A stretch of 64,000 bases of DNA from an uncultured Pelagibacteraceae bacterium (GCA_902607945.1 CACLMD010000002.1:1-64000), one strand, 5' to 3'; positions 30,556 through 39,624 are shown, counted from the stretch's first letter. A program made the numbers and translations. The notes: generated by a model not told the origin, from the sequence alone.

Positions 30556-32805
30556 ATGGTTAAAATATTATTTAAATCGTTAATGTTGTATTTTTGTCTT
30601 ACAACAATTTTATTATCACAAATAATTAATCAAATTGAAGTAATTGGTAATAAACGTATTTCAAAGGACTCCGTAATTGTTTTTAGTGGATTAAATATTG
30701 GTGAACAATACAGTGAAAGTTTAATTAATAACTCACTAAAAAAACTATATGAAACTAATTTTTTTGAAGACATTGATATAAGTTTTATGAATAATAAACT
30801 TTCTATTAATTTAATAGAAAATCCTATAATAGAAAAATTAGAGATAACAGGTGTTAAGAAGAAAAGTTTTTTAGAACTTATTCAAAAAAATATATATTTA
30901 AAAGAAAGAGTTTCTTTTAACGAATTTTATTTAAACAAAGATGTTAATTTAATTCAAAATATATTAAAGACAAATGGATATTATTTTTCGAAAATAAAAA
31001 CTAGATTAAAAAGAAATGATGAGCTTAATTCCATAAAATTAAATATAGATATTAATTTAGGTGAAAAAGCTAAAATTAAAAATATTTCATTCATAGGAAA
31101 TAAAGTATTCAAAGATAAAAAGTTATTAGAAATAATAGCATCAGAGGAACATAAATTTTGGAAGTTTATTTCTAAAAAAGTTTATTTAAATGAAAGCATA
31201 ATTAATTTAGATAAAAGATTATTAAAAAATTATTATAAAAATAGAGGTTTCTATAATATTGAAATAGTAGACAATTTTGTCGAACTAAATAAGGAAAATT
31301 CATCCTTCAATCTCACATATAATATAAATGCAGGTAATAAGTTTCTAATTAAAAATTTATCATTAACACTACCTGAAGATTATGTAAAAGATGATTTTGA
31401 TAAAATTAATAAAATTTTTGAAAAAAATATAAATGAAAATTATTCACTTAGAATTATAAATGATATTTTAGATGAAATTGAGAGTATTGCATCAAATAGA
31501 CTGTATGATTTTATTGATGCCAAAGTTGAGGAAGAAATTATTGATGGAAATAAATTAAATTTAAATTTTATCGTTTCTGATTCAAATAAATATTATGTTG
31601 AAAGAATAAATATTCTTGGAAATTATTCTACTATTGAAGAAGTTATAAGAAATAAGTTAATTGTTGATGAGGGAGATCCACTTAATAATCTTTTATTTAA
31701 TAAATCAATTAATGAAATTCGATCATTAAGAATTTTTAAATCTGTTAATTCAAATATTAAAGAAGGCTCTGATGACAATCTAAAAATCTTAGATATAATT
31801 GTAGAAGAACAACCAACAGGTGAAATTTCATTAGCCGCTGGCGTGGGTACTAACGGAGTTACTACTGGAGGTGGTATAAATGAGAGAAACTTTTTGGGAA
31901 AAGGTATAAATCTAGATGCTAATCTTGAACTTTCTGAAGAGGTAATAAAAGGTCAAATCCAATATTCAAGACCAAATTTTGCATATACCGACAATACTCT
32001 TTTTACTTCATTAAGATCATTAAATAACGATTTTTTAACTTTATATGGCTATAAAAGTAAAGAGATAGGCTTTAGTCTTGGAACAAGGTTTGAACAATAT
32101 GAAAATCTTTTTTTTAGTCCTGAGTTAGACTTCTTAATTGAGGACTTAGAGACCAATAATACTGCATCTGCTAATTTAAAAAAACAAGAGGGTAAATATA
32201 CAGATTTTTATTTTAATTATGGATTAGATTATGATTTAAGAGACTCTTCATTTAATACAAAAAATGGTTCTATTTCAAATTTTTACCAGCAATTGCCAGT
32301 AGTTTCTGAAAATAATGAAATTTCCAACACATTTACCCATACAAAATATAAAGAACTAAATAAATCATCCGAAATGGTCGGTAAAGCTAGTTTATATTTA
32401 AAAGCAATCAACACTATAGATGGATCAGATGTAAGAATTTCAAAAAGAGCTAATGTTCCTTATACTAGGCTTAGAGGATTTGAAAAAGGCAAAGTAGGAC
32501 CCGTCGATGGATCAGATTATATTGGAGGAAATTATATATCCACTCTAAACCTTTCTACAAATATACCAGGTATTTTATCAGCTATAGAAATTTTAGATTT
32601 CAATTATTTTATTGATATAGCTAATGTTTGGGGCGTTGATTACAATAGTTCTTTAGATAAGTCTCAAATAAGAAGTTCAACTGGCATTGGTTTAAATGTA
32701 TTAACACCCGTAGGCCCATTAAGTTTTTCTTTAACACAACCAATAACTAAAGCCTCATCAGATAAAACTGAGTCTTTTAGATTTAATTTAGGCACAACTT
32801 TTTAA
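30556..32805 (+). CDS. bamA: Outer membrane protein assembly factor BamA
   Basis: Omp85-family core of the BAM complex that inserts beta-barrel proteins into the outer membrane. The 749 residues start with a signal peptide (about 1-22). POTRA repeats follow, roughly 23-420, the first beginning NQIEVIGNKRIS. A 16-stranded barrel follows and the protein ends NLGTTF, with the C-terminal aromatic expected of barrel proteins. The lid-loop motif (VRGF/Y type) is seen as RLRGFEKG. Next to skp and the lpx genes, as in most Gram-negatives. Confidence 0.95.
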   Translation: MVKILFKSLMLYFCLTTILLSQIINQIEVIGNKRISKDSVIVFSGLNIGEQYSESLINNSLKKLYETNFFEDIDISFMNNKLSINLIENPIIEKLEITGVKKKSFLELIQKNIYLKERVSFNEFYLNKDVNLIQNILKTNGYYFSKIKTRLKRNDELNSIKLNIDINLGEKAKIKNISFIGNKVFKDKKLLEIIASEEHKFWKFISKKVYLNESIINLDKRLLKNYYKNRGFYNIEIVDNFVELNKENSSFNLTYNINAGNKFLIKNLSLTLPEDYVKDDFDKINKIFEKNINENYSLRIINDILDEIESIASNRLYDFIDAKVEEEIIDGNKLNLNFIVSDSNKYYVERINILGNYSTIEEVIRNKLIVDEGDPLNNLLFNKSINEIRSLRIFKSVNSNIKEGSDDNLKILDIIVEEQPTGEISLAAGVGTNGVTTGGGINERNFLGKGINLDANLELSEEVIKGQIQYSRPNFAYTDNTLFTSLRSLNNDFLTLYGYKSKEIGFSLGTRFEQYENLFFSPELDFLIEDLETNNTASANLKKQEGKYTDFYFNYGLDYDLRDSSFNTKNGSISNFYQQLPVVSENNEISNTFTHTKYKELNKSSEMVGKASLYLKAINTIDGSDVRISKRANVPYTRLRGFEKGKVGPVDGSDYIGGNYISTLNLSTNIPGILSAIEILDFNYFIDIANVWGVDYNSSLDKSQIRSSTGIGLNVLTPVGPLSFSLTQPITKASSDKTESFRFNLGTTF

Positions 32806-33326
32806 TGAGAACTTTATTTTATATAATTACATTTTTTTTATTAACTAATTTAAATAATTTTATATTTGCAGAAGAAAAAATTGTTTATTTAAATGTAAAT
32901 TATGTTTTTAGTAATTCTATATCTGGTAAAGAAGCAAATAAATCTTTCGAAAATAAGATAAAAACTTTAGAAAATGATGTTAAAGAATTTTCAAAAAATA
33001 TTGATAGTGAAAAACAAAAATTGGTTAAACAAAAAAATATTTTATCAGAGTCTGAATTTAATAAAAAATTTAATGATATTGATAACAAGATTAAAGAATT
33101 TAATAAAAAGATAAAAATTAAAAATGATGAAATCATAGATTTAAGAAAGAAAGTAAGATCAAATTTTACAAAAGAATTAAAAAAAATTTTAAGTGAATAT
33201 TCTACGAAAAATTCAATAAATTTAATTTTAAAACAAGAAGATATTTTAGTTGGAACAAAAGCTTTAGATATATCAAATGATATTTTAAAAATTGTAGACT
33301 CAAATAAGATCAAACTAACAGAATAA
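32805..33326 (+). CDS. skp: Periplasmic chaperone of the OmpH/Skp family
   Basis: Trimeric jellyfish-like chaperone that carries unfolded outer-membrane proteins to BAM. The 173 residues begin with a signal peptide ending near residue 22 (IFA-EEK), then KIVYLNVNYVF, the usual first beta strand. A long Lys/Glu/Asn-rich coiled coil (about 40-125) follows and a final beta strand segment LILKQEDILVG. Sequence identity is low in this family; the call rests on architecture and position right after bamA. Confidence 0.85.
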   Translation: MRTLFYIITFFLLTNLNNFIFAEEKIVYLNVNYVFSNSISGKEANKSFENKIKTLENDVKEFSKNIDSEKQKLVKQKNILSESEFNKKFNDIDNKIKEFNKKIKIKNDEIIDLRKKVRSNFTKELKKILSEYSTKNSINLILKQEDILVGTKALDISNDILKIVDSNKIKLTE

Positions 33327-33329
33327 TCT

Positions 33330-33773
33330 ATGAAATTAAGTAAATCTGAAATTAATCAATTACTACCTCATCGTGAACCAATGTTGCTGATAGACGAACT
33401 CAAAGATATAGTTAAACTTAAATCTGCAACAGCTATAATGAATGTCAAAAAAAATGCATTTTATGTAAATGGTCATTTTCCTGATAATCCTGTTATGCCA
33501 GGAGTTTTAATTGTAGAAGCTTTTGGTCAAGCAGCCGCAGCATTAACCGCTCATGGAGTTGATAAAAAAGAATATGAAAATAAACTAGTTTTTCTTATGA
33601 GTGTTGAAAAGGCAAGATTTAGAAGCCCAGTTATCCCCGACTGTACATTAGAATTAAAGATTGAAGCAGTCCGTTCTCACGGTCGTGTCTGGAAATATAA
33701 AGGAGATGCTTTTGTGGAGGGAAAAAGAATGGCAGATGCACAATGGTCAGCAACTATTGTTGATAAAAAATAA
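33330..33773 (+). CDS. fabZ: 3-hydroxyacyl-[acyl-carrier-protein] dehydratase FabZ
   Basis: Dehydrates 3-hydroxyacyl-ACP in fatty-acid elongation and so competes with LpxA for 3-hydroxyacyl substrates. The 147-residue hot-dog-fold protein has INQLLPHREPMLLID, the catalytic histidine in GHFPDNPVMPG and the catalytic glutamate in LIVEAFGQAAA. It sits before lpxD here, whereas the common order is lpxD-fabZ-lpxA. A 52-base gap with a palindrome follows. Confidence 0.96.
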   Translation: MKLSKSEINQLLPHREPMLLIDELKDIVKLKSATAIMNVKKNAFYVNGHFPDNPVMPGVLIVEAFGQAAAALTAHGVDKKEYENKLVFLMSVEKARFRSPVIPDCTLELKIEAVRSHGRVWKYKGDAFVEGKRMADAQWSATIVDKK

Positions 33774-33797
33774 TTCGAAATATTAGTTGATAATTAT

Positions 33798-33817
33798 AAT
33801 ATCAAAATTTTGATATT
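33798..33817. repeat. 20-bp perfect palindrome between fabZ and lpxD
   Basis: The arms AATATCAAAA and TTTTGATATT are exact inverse complements with no spacer. The palindrome is eight bases before the GTG start of lpxD, in one of the few gaps of this operon. It could be a protein-binding site or a weak mRNA hairpin affecting lpxD translation. It has no GC pairs in the loop-proximal part, so a terminator is unlikely. Confidence 0.6.
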
Positions 33818-33825
33818 AAGTTATT

Positions 33826-34806
33826 GTGATTAATCCTTTTTTTAAAAATACTGGACCATTTAATATAGAAAAATTACTTTCTAAAATTAGTATTCAAAAT
33901 ACTGATAATTATAAAAATGATAAAATTTTTGATATTAAAGACTTAACCACAGCAACAAAGAAAGATTTAACGTTTTTCCATTCAAAAAAGTATTCTTTGC
34001 TAGCATCAAAAACGAAGGCATCTTATTGTGTAACATTAGAAAATCTTTCTCATTTATTACCAAAGACTTGTAAGAAAATTATTGTAAGTAATGTTTTATT
34101 AACTATCGCAAGTATTACTAAAGAATTCTATCCTAATTCAACTGTTGATGATTTTGACGACACTATAAAAGAAATATCCAAAAGTTCATTTAAGAAAAAA
34201 GTTAAATACGGAAAAAATGTATTAGTTGGAAAAAATGTCAAAATAGGAAAAAATTGTTTAATTGGACATAATACAATAATTGAAAAAAATGTAATTATTG
34301 GTTCAAATTGTTCAATTGGTTCTAATGTGATTATAAGAAATACTATTATCAATGATAATGTAAGTATTTTAGATGGCTGTGTAATTGGCAAAAAAGGTTT
34401 TGGTTTTTTTCCAAATAAAATCAAAAATATAAGATACCCACATATAGGAATAGTAATTATTAATGATAATTGTGAAATAGGCTGTGGCTCAACTATAGAT
34501 AGAGGCTCTTTATCAAACACAATTATTGGAAAAAATACTTTTTTAGATAATCAAGTTCATATAGCCCACAATAATAAAATTGGTGATAACTGCATAATAG
34601 CTGGTCAAGTGGGTTTTGCTGGAAGTTCAATTCTAGGAAGTAATGTAATGATAGGTGGTCAGGCTGGTATTTCAGGTCATTTAAAAATTGGAAATAATGT
34701 TCACATCGGAGGAGGAAGTGGTGTCATTAAGGATATATCTGACGACACTAAAGTAATGGGATATCCAGCAAAAAATTTAAGAGAATTTATAAAAGAAAAC
34801 AGATGA
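33826..34806 (+). CDS. lpxD: UDP-3-O-acylglucosamine N-acyltransferase LpxD
   Basis: Third step of lipid A synthesis, adding a 3-hydroxyacyl chain to the 2-amino group. The 326 residues contain an N-terminal uridine-binding domain (about 1-115). A left-handed beta helix of hexapeptide repeats (VLVGKNVKIG, LIGHNTIIEK and so on) follows. The catalytic histidine lies in QVHIAHNNKIG, and KKGFGF is also present. The start is GTG at 33826, since no ATG lies nearby in frame. The stop overlaps the lpxA ATG by four bases. Confidence 0.94.
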   Translation: MINPFFKNTGPFNIEKLLSKISIQNTDNYKNDKIFDIKDLTTATKKDLTFFHSKKYSLLASKTKASYCVTLENLSHLLPKTCKKIIVSNVLLTIASITKEFYPNSTVDDFDDTIKEISKSSFKKKVKYGKNVLVGKNVKIGKNCLIGHNTIIEKNVIIGSNCSIGSNVIIRNTIINDNVSILDGCVIGKKGFGFFPNKIKNIRYPHIGIVIINDNCEIGCGSTIDRGSLSNTIIGKNTFLDNQVHIAHNNKIGDNCIIAGQVGFAGSSILGSNVMIGGQAGISGHLKIGNNVHIGGGSGVIKDISDDTKVMGYPAKNLREFIKENR

Positions 34807-35579
34807 TACATCCAACAGCAAATATAGATTCTAGAGCCAAAATAAATGAAAATGTTCAAGTTGGACCTTATTGTGTAATAGGCCCTAACGTTGAAATTGG
34901 AGAAAATACTATCATCCAATCACATGTAAGCATCTTAGCAAATACTAAAATTGGGAAAGGAAATAAGATTTATCCTTTTGTATCGATAAATGATCCTCAA
35001 GACCTAAAATATAATGGAGAACCTACAAATTTGATTATAGGAGATAATAATAAAATCAGAGAATATGTAACCATAAATCCAGGTACAGTTGGTGGTGGTG
35101 GTAAAACAGTTATTGGCAATAATTGTTTATTTATGATTTCATCTCATATCGCTCATGATTGTCAGGTTGGAAACAATGTAATAATTGCAAATAATGTTCC
35201 TTTAGGTGGTCATGCAATTATTGAAGATAATGTTGTTATAGGAGGTAATTCGGCAGTCCAACAATTCACAAGAATTGGTAAGATGGCAATGATTGGTGGG
35301 ATGACAGGTGTGCTACACGATGTAATTCCTTATGGATTGTCAACAGGAAATAGAAATTCATTACAAGGATTAAACTTAATAGGATTAAGAAGAGCTAAGT
35401 TTGAAAATAAAGATATTCTTGGATTGAGTGAGGCCTACAAAGAAATATTTGCAACCAAAAATCTTACAGACAATATAGGTAAATTAAATGGCTCATTTAA
35501 AGACAATCCATTAGTTAAGAATGTAATTGACTTTATAACAAAAGATAAAAAAAGATCTATTTGCACACCATTTTCGTAA
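34803..35579 (+). CDS. lpxA: UDP-N-acetylglucosamine acyltransferase LpxA
   Basis: First committed acylation of lipid A, using 3-hydroxyacyl-ACP. The 258 residues are a left-handed beta helix. The catalytic histidine lies in SSHIAHDCQVGNNVI, and GGHAIIEDNVVIGG follows. A C-terminal alpha-helical domain (about 190-258) ends the protein. Length matches the family. It begins within the lpxD stop region and is followed one base later by lpxI. Confidence 0.96.
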   Translation: MIHPTANIDSRAKINENVQVGPYCVIGPNVEIGENTIIQSHVSILANTKIGKGNKIYPFVSINDPQDLKYNGEPTNLIIGDNNKIREYVTINPGTVGGGGKTVIGNNCLFMISSHIAHDCQVGNNVIIANNVPLGGHAIIEDNVVIGGNSAVQQFTRIGKMAMIGGMTGVLHDVIPYGLSTGNRNSLQGLNLIGLRRAKFENKDILGLSEAYKEIFATKNLTDNIGKLNGSFKDNPLVKNVIDFITKDKKRSICTPFS

Positions 35580-35580
35580 A

Positions 35581-36375
35581 ATGATAGGATTAATTTTTGG
35601 TGACACTGATTTTCCAAAGGAAACTCTTAAAACTATCAAAAAAAGAAAAATAAAATATTTGATAATTGATTTGTCAAAATCAAAGAAATTTAAAAAAGAT
35701 AGAAAATCCTATTCAGTTTCCATAGGTCAATTTGGTAAAATTATTCATATTCTAAAAGAAAATAACTGTAAAAAAGTCTTATTTGCTGGAAAAGTAAATA
35801 AACCTAACTTTTCTAAATTAAAATTAGATTTTAAGGGTATTTATTATATTCCTAGAATAATCAAAGCATCTAAACTTGGGGATGCAGCTATACTAAAAGA
35901 GATCATTAAGATATTAGCTCAAAACAATATCAAAACAGAAAATTCACTTAAATTTAATCCTGAACTTTCATTAAAAAAAGGCAATTATTCAAAATTTAAA
36001 CCAAACAAACAAGACCAATTAGATATTAAAAAAGCAATTAAAACTTTAAATAGTTTAAGAGAATATAATTTTAGCCAAGGAGCTGTAGTTAGAAATAATA
36101 AAGTAGTTTCTATAGAAGGAAAAGGTGGAACTAAAAAAATGCTTGAGAAAAGCAGAAACAAAAAATTTAGAAATCTTGGTGTTCTAGTTAAATTTCCTAA
36201 AAAAAAACAAGATCTGAGAATTGATCTACCTACTATTGGAATAAAAACTTTAAAACAAAGTAAAAAAGCTGGATTGAAAGGAATTGTAATAAAAAACAAA
36301 CAACATGTATTTTTAGATAAAAGTAAATGCATAAAATTTGCAAACAAAAACAAGATGTTTATCTCAGTAAAATGA
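35581..36375 (+). CDS. lpxI: UDP-2,3-diacylglucosamine pyrophosphatase LpxI (DUF1009)
   Basis: Hydrolyses UDP-2,3-diacylglucosamine to lipid X; alphaproteobacteria use LpxI in place of the unrelated LpxH. The 264 residues show the DUF1009 pattern. An N-terminal Rossmann-like part contains GKIIHILKENNCKKVLFAGKV. The C-terminal catalytic part has SQGAVVRNNKVVSIEGKGGT-type sequence and the acidic DLRIDLPTIG. It lies between lpxA and lpxB, which is the diagnostic context. The stop overlaps the lpxB ATG (ATGA). Confidence 0.92.
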   Translation: MIGLIFGDTDFPKETLKTIKKRKIKYLIIDLSKSKKFKKDRKSYSVSIGQFGKIIHILKENNCKKVLFAGKVNKPNFSKLKLDFKGIYYIPRIIKASKLGDAAILKEIIKILAQNNIKTENSLKFNPELSLKKGNYSKFKPNKQDQLDIKKAIKTLNSLREYNFSQGAVVRNNKVVSIEGKGGTKKMLEKSRNKKFRNLGVLVKFPKKKQDLRIDLPTIGIKTLKQSKKAGLKGIVIKNKQHVFLDKSKCIKFANKNKMFISVK

Positions 36376-37508
36376 AAAAAATTTTTATATTAACTGGTGA
36401 ACCTTCTGGAGACAAACTTGCTTCTACAGTCATATCTAAACTCCAAAAAAAAAATCGTAATATTGAATATTCTTGTGTTGGAGGAGCACATTTAAATTCA
36501 TTAGGGATAAAATCTATTTTTAACCTCAAAGACATTACCTACATTGGTTTCACAAGTGTTTTATTAAATATTTTCAAAATAAAGAATAAAATAAACAAAA
36601 CTGTAGAAGAGATAATAAAATTTAATCCAGATATTTTGTTTAGTGTAGATAGCCCTGATTTTACATTAAGAGTTGCTGAAAAAGTTAAAAGATTAAATAA
36701 TGAGATCAAGACTGTTCATTATGTGGCTCCACAAGTATGGGTATGGCGAGAGGGTAGAATAAAAAAGTTTAAAAAGTTTTTAGATCATATTTTATTATTA
36801 TTTGATTTTGAAAAAAAATATTTTGATAAAGAGAATATACCAAATACTTTTGTGGGCCATCCATTATTAGAACAAGAATCAAAAGATAAAATAGATCTTT
36901 CTAGTATCATATCAAATGAAAAAAAAATCATTTCTCTTTTTTCTGGAAGTAGATCAACTGAAGTAAATTTACTTTTACCCATATTAATTAATTTTATAAA
37001 TATGATGAATACGAAATTTGATAATTTTACTTTTGTATTTCATGCAACCGATGAGAATAAAAATTTGATTAATGAAAAAATTAATAATGTAAATCTAAAT
37101 AATGTTGAAGTTATTTCTGATGAAAATATAAAAAAACAGATACTAAATAAATCAATTTTTGCAGTTTCTAAATCTGGAACAGTTTCTCTTGAAATCTGTA
37201 ATGCTAAAGTTCCTTCCATAATCATCTATAAAATGAATTTTTTAAATTTTTTAATTGTTAAAATGCTTGTAAAAATAAAGTTTGCTAACATCATTAATAT
37301 AATTAATAACAAAGAAATAATTCCAGAATTAATACAAAAAGAGTGTAATGCTAAAGAGATTTATAAATCTGTTGTTTATTTTTTAAAAAATCCAGAATTA
37401 ATGAAAAAACAAATTAATGATTGTGAGGAAACTTTAACTAAAATCAGATCAAAAAGCTCATCTTCTGATGAAGCTTCATCAGTATTAACTAAGTTTCTTA
37501 TTAGTTAA
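36372..37508 (+). CDS. lpxB: Lipid-A-disaccharide synthase LpxB
   Basis: GT19 glycosyltransferase that condenses lipid X with UDP-diacylglucosamine. The ATG at 36372 gives MKKIFILTGEPSGDK, the conserved N-terminus; an earlier in-frame ATG at 36327 lies inside lpxI and is disregarded. The 378-residue protein also shows VDSPDFTLRVA, APQVWVWREGR, FVGHPL and the nucleotide-binding FSGSR segment. The last 24 bases overlap the 3' end of gltX on the other strand. Confidence 0.94.
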   Translation: MKKIFILTGEPSGDKLASTVISKLQKKNRNIEYSCVGGAHLNSLGIKSIFNLKDITYIGFTSVLLNIFKIKNKINKTVEEIIKFNPDILFSVDSPDFTLRVAEKVKRLNNEIKTVHYVAPQVWVWREGRIKKFKKFLDHILLLFDFEKKYFDKENIPNTFVGHPLLEQESKDKIDLSSIISNEKKIISLFSGSRSTEVNLLLPILINFINMMNTKFDNFTFVFHATDENKNLINEKINNVNLNNVEVISDENIKKQILNKSIFAVSKSGTVSLEICNAKVPSIIIYKMNFLNFLIVKMLVKIKFANIINIINNKEIIPELIQKECNAKEIYKSVVYFLKNPELMKKQINDCEETLTKIRSKSSSSDEASSVLTKFLIS

Positions 37509-38885
37509 TCTTTTTGTTACTTCTTCTTTTCCGAGAGAAATAATTATATCATATATTCCAGGTCCAAATTTAGAACCTGTTAAAGCTATTCTCAAAGGCT
37601 GGCCAACCCCTTTAAAATTAGTATCGTTTGATTTAATCAATTCGTTTACTATTGGCTCTAATGTTTCCTTGCTCAATTTATCAACGCTATTAAATTTAGT
37701 ATTGAAATCAGAAATGACTTTTTTGGCCTTATTATCAATTAACTTAAAATCATCCTGGTTAAAATTAACATCGTCTACCATAATATATTGACCATTATTA
37801 AATATATCTTCTAGGGTTTTAGCTTTATTTTTTAGGAAAGTTAGAGACTTCTTAATCTTATCTTTTTTATCTGATTTAATTTCACTTTTATATAATTTGC
37901 TGTAATCGGTTAGTTGATTAAATAAATCACCCTCATCAATATTTTTAATATAGTGCTCATTCATTGATAAAATTCTACTCATATCTAGTTTTGAAGGAGA
38001 TTTACCAATTCCTTCGAGATTAAAATGTGTAATACTTTCATCTAATGTAAATATTTCTTTATCTTTATAAGACCAACCTAATCTAAGAAGGTAATTTCTC
38101 AATGCATCTGGCATAATACCAATTTTAGAATAATCATCTAACGTTGAGGCTTTATCTCGCTTTGATAGTTTTTTACCTTCAATCGTGTGGATCAAAGGTA
38201 TATGAGCAAAAGAGGGTAATTCCCATTTCATTGCTTGATAAATTTGAATTTGTTTAAAAGTATTGATCTTATGATCATCGCCTCTAATTATGTGTGTCAT
38301 ATTCATTTGATGATCATCAACTGATGCTGATAAATTGTAAGTTGGAGTTCCATCATTTCTTAATATAATAAAATCTTCAATAGTATTATTGTCAATTTCA
38401 ACATCACCTTGAACTAAATCTTTTAATAAAGATGTTCCATCAATTTTACTTTTAAATCTTATAACTGGTTTAATATCTTTTGGAGCATCAGCTTCTTTCT
38501 TATCTCTCCATTTCCTGTCATAAATATAAGGAGTTTTTTTTTGTCTTGCCCGTTTCTTTTGTTCCTCTATTTCTTCGCTCGAACAATAACATTTATACGC
38601 AAAACCATTTTTAAGTAAGTCATTTGCAACCTTGATATGATCTTCAACTTTTTTTGATTGTATATACTCTTCTCCGTCATAATTAATACCAATCCATTTA
38701 AGAGATTTAACTATTTGATTTTTATATTCGTCTTTTGATCTTTCTTTATCAGTATCTTCAACTCTTAAATAAAAATCACCTTTTTGGTTTTTAGAATACA
38801 ACCAATTAAATAAAGCTGTTCTCACACCACCTATATGCAAGGGCCCCGTAGGCGATGGAGCAAATCTAGTTGCTACTTTCTTCAT
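37485..38885 (-). CDS. gltX: Glutamyl-tRNA synthetase
   Basis: Class I synthetase charging tRNA-Glu (466 residues). The HIGH-type motif is APSPTGPLHIGG near the N-terminus and the KMSKS-type loop reads KKLSKRDKAST. A CYCSS segment lies in the region that often binds zinc in this family. It is transcribed after lexA with a 22-base gap; comEC, often between them in relatives, is absent. The tail overlaps lpxB. Confidence 0.95.
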   Translation of the reverse strand: MKKVATRFAPSPTGPLHIGGVRTALFNWLYSKNQKGDFYLRVEDTDKERSKDEYKNQIVKSLKWIGINYDGEEYIQSKKVEDHIKVANDLLKNGFAYKCYCSSEEIEEQKKRARQKKTPYIYDRKWRDKKEADAPKDIKPVIRFKSKIDGTSLLKDLVQGDVEIDNNTIEDFIILRNDGTPTYNLSASVDDHQMNMTHIIRGDDHKINTFKQIQIYQAMKWELPSFAHIPLIHTIEGKKLSKRDKASTLDDYSKIGIMPDALRNYLLRLGWSYKDKEIFTLDESITHFNLEGIGKSPSKLDMSRILSMNEHYIKNIDEGDLFNQLTDYSKLYKSEIKSDKKDKIKKSLTFLKNKAKTLEDIFNNGQYIMVDDVNFNQDDFKLIDNKAKKVISDFNTKFNSVDKLSKETLEPIVNELIKSNDTNFKGVGQPLRIALTGSKFGPGIYDIIISLGKEEVTKRLTNKKLS

Positions 38886-38907
38886 TAAAATTGTTTAGAC
38901 TATTTTT

Positions 38908-39585
38908 TTAAAAGTTTCTATATAAAGATACTAAAACACCCTGAACTTTTACTCTATCTGGGCCAAAAATTTTGGTTTCATAGTTTTTATTTGCACTTTC
39001 AAGTGCTACAACTTTACCTTTTTTACGAATTCTTTTTAGCATAGCTTCATGCTCATCTATTAAAGCGACTACTATTTTACCATTATCTGCTGTATCAGTT
39101 CTTTTGATAATTACTGTATCACCCTCGTTTATACCAGCCTCAATCATTGAATCTCCTTGTACTTTTAAACCAAAATAATCACCATTTTTTTCTAAATTGC
39201 TTGGCAAAGGTATTCTAGATACTTCATTTTGAATTGCTTCAACTGGCGTGCCGGCAGCAATTTTTCCTAGAACAGGAACTTCCATTTCATCAGAACCAAT
39301 TTTAACTTCATCTAAACCACCTTTAATAACACTTGGTGAAAAACTGTTATAAATATCATTTGCAGAAGCAGTTTCTGGCAATTTAATAACTTCCAATGCT
39401 CTTGCTTTATGGGCTAATCTTTTAATAAATCCTCTTTCTTCTAAAGCACTTATCAATCTATGAATTCCAGATTTAGATTTAAGATTAAGAGATTGCTTCA
39501 TTTCTTCATAAGAAGGAGATACACCCGAACTTCTCAACTTTTTGTTGATAAATAAAAGTAGGTTTTTTTGTTTTTTAGTTAGCAT
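38908..39585 (-). CDS. lexA: LexA repressor
   Basis: SOS-response repressor that self-cleaves with RecA filaments. The 225 residues have an N-terminal winged helix (about 1-65). The cleavage site Ala111-Gly112 is in KIAAGTP. The catalytic dyad is Ser146 (QGDSMIEAG) and Lys184 (EAMLKRI). Compared with E. coli LexA it is ~20 residues longer in the linker, as in other alphaproteobacteria. A GTTC-N7-GTTC box lies 25 bases upstream of its start, implying autoregulation. gltX follows on the same strand. Confidence 0.96.
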   Translation of the reverse strand: MLTKKQKNLLLFINKKLRSSGVSPSYEEMKQSLNLKSKSGIHRLISALEERGFIKRLAHKARALEVIKLPETASANDIYNSFSPSVIKGGLDEVKIGSDEMEVPVLGKIAAGTPVEAIQNEVSRIPLPSNLEKNGDYFGLKVQGDSMIEAGINEGDTVIIKRTDTADNGKIVVALIDEHEAMLKRIRKKGKVVALESANKNYETKIFGPDRVKVQGVLVSLYRNF

Positions 39586-39609
39586 AAGAACAAATATCGT
39601 ACAAAATCT

Positions 39610-39624
39610 GTTCTATAAAAGTTC
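39610..39624 (-). promoter_or_regulatory. LexA (SOS) box upstream of lexA
   Basis: On the plus strand GTTC (39610-39613), seven bases, then GTTC (39621-39624) form a direct repeat. On the lexA strand it reads GAAC-N7-GAAC. This is exactly the alphaproteobacterial LexA operator form. A candidate promoter on the minus strand (TTGTTA, 15-base spacer, TATAGA) overlaps it, so bound LexA would block transcription. The match and position are direct; binding is inference from known alphaproteobacterial LexA. Confidence 0.8.

Noticed and set aside
32900..33313. Minus-strand open frame of 137 codons opposite skp
   Set aside because: Its Phe/Ile/Leu/Ser-rich content is just the antisense of a Lys/Glu/Asn-rich coiled coil; the plus-strand gene has a signal peptide and the right context.
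34128..34520. Minus-strand open frame of 130 codons opposite lpxD
   Set aside because: The periodic Pro/Ile/Phe pattern is the antisense of the LpxD hexapeptide repeats, not a repeat protein in its own right.
34200..34780. Repeated short motifs (GKN.., IG.N.) in lpxD DNA that look like a tandem repeat
   Set aside because: These are the hexapeptide repeats of the left-handed beta helix, normal for LpxD and also seen in lpxA.
35985..36353. Minus-strand open frame of 122 codons opposite lpxI
   Set aside because: Overlaps the conserved catalytic half of LpxI and has no recognisable features or start signal.
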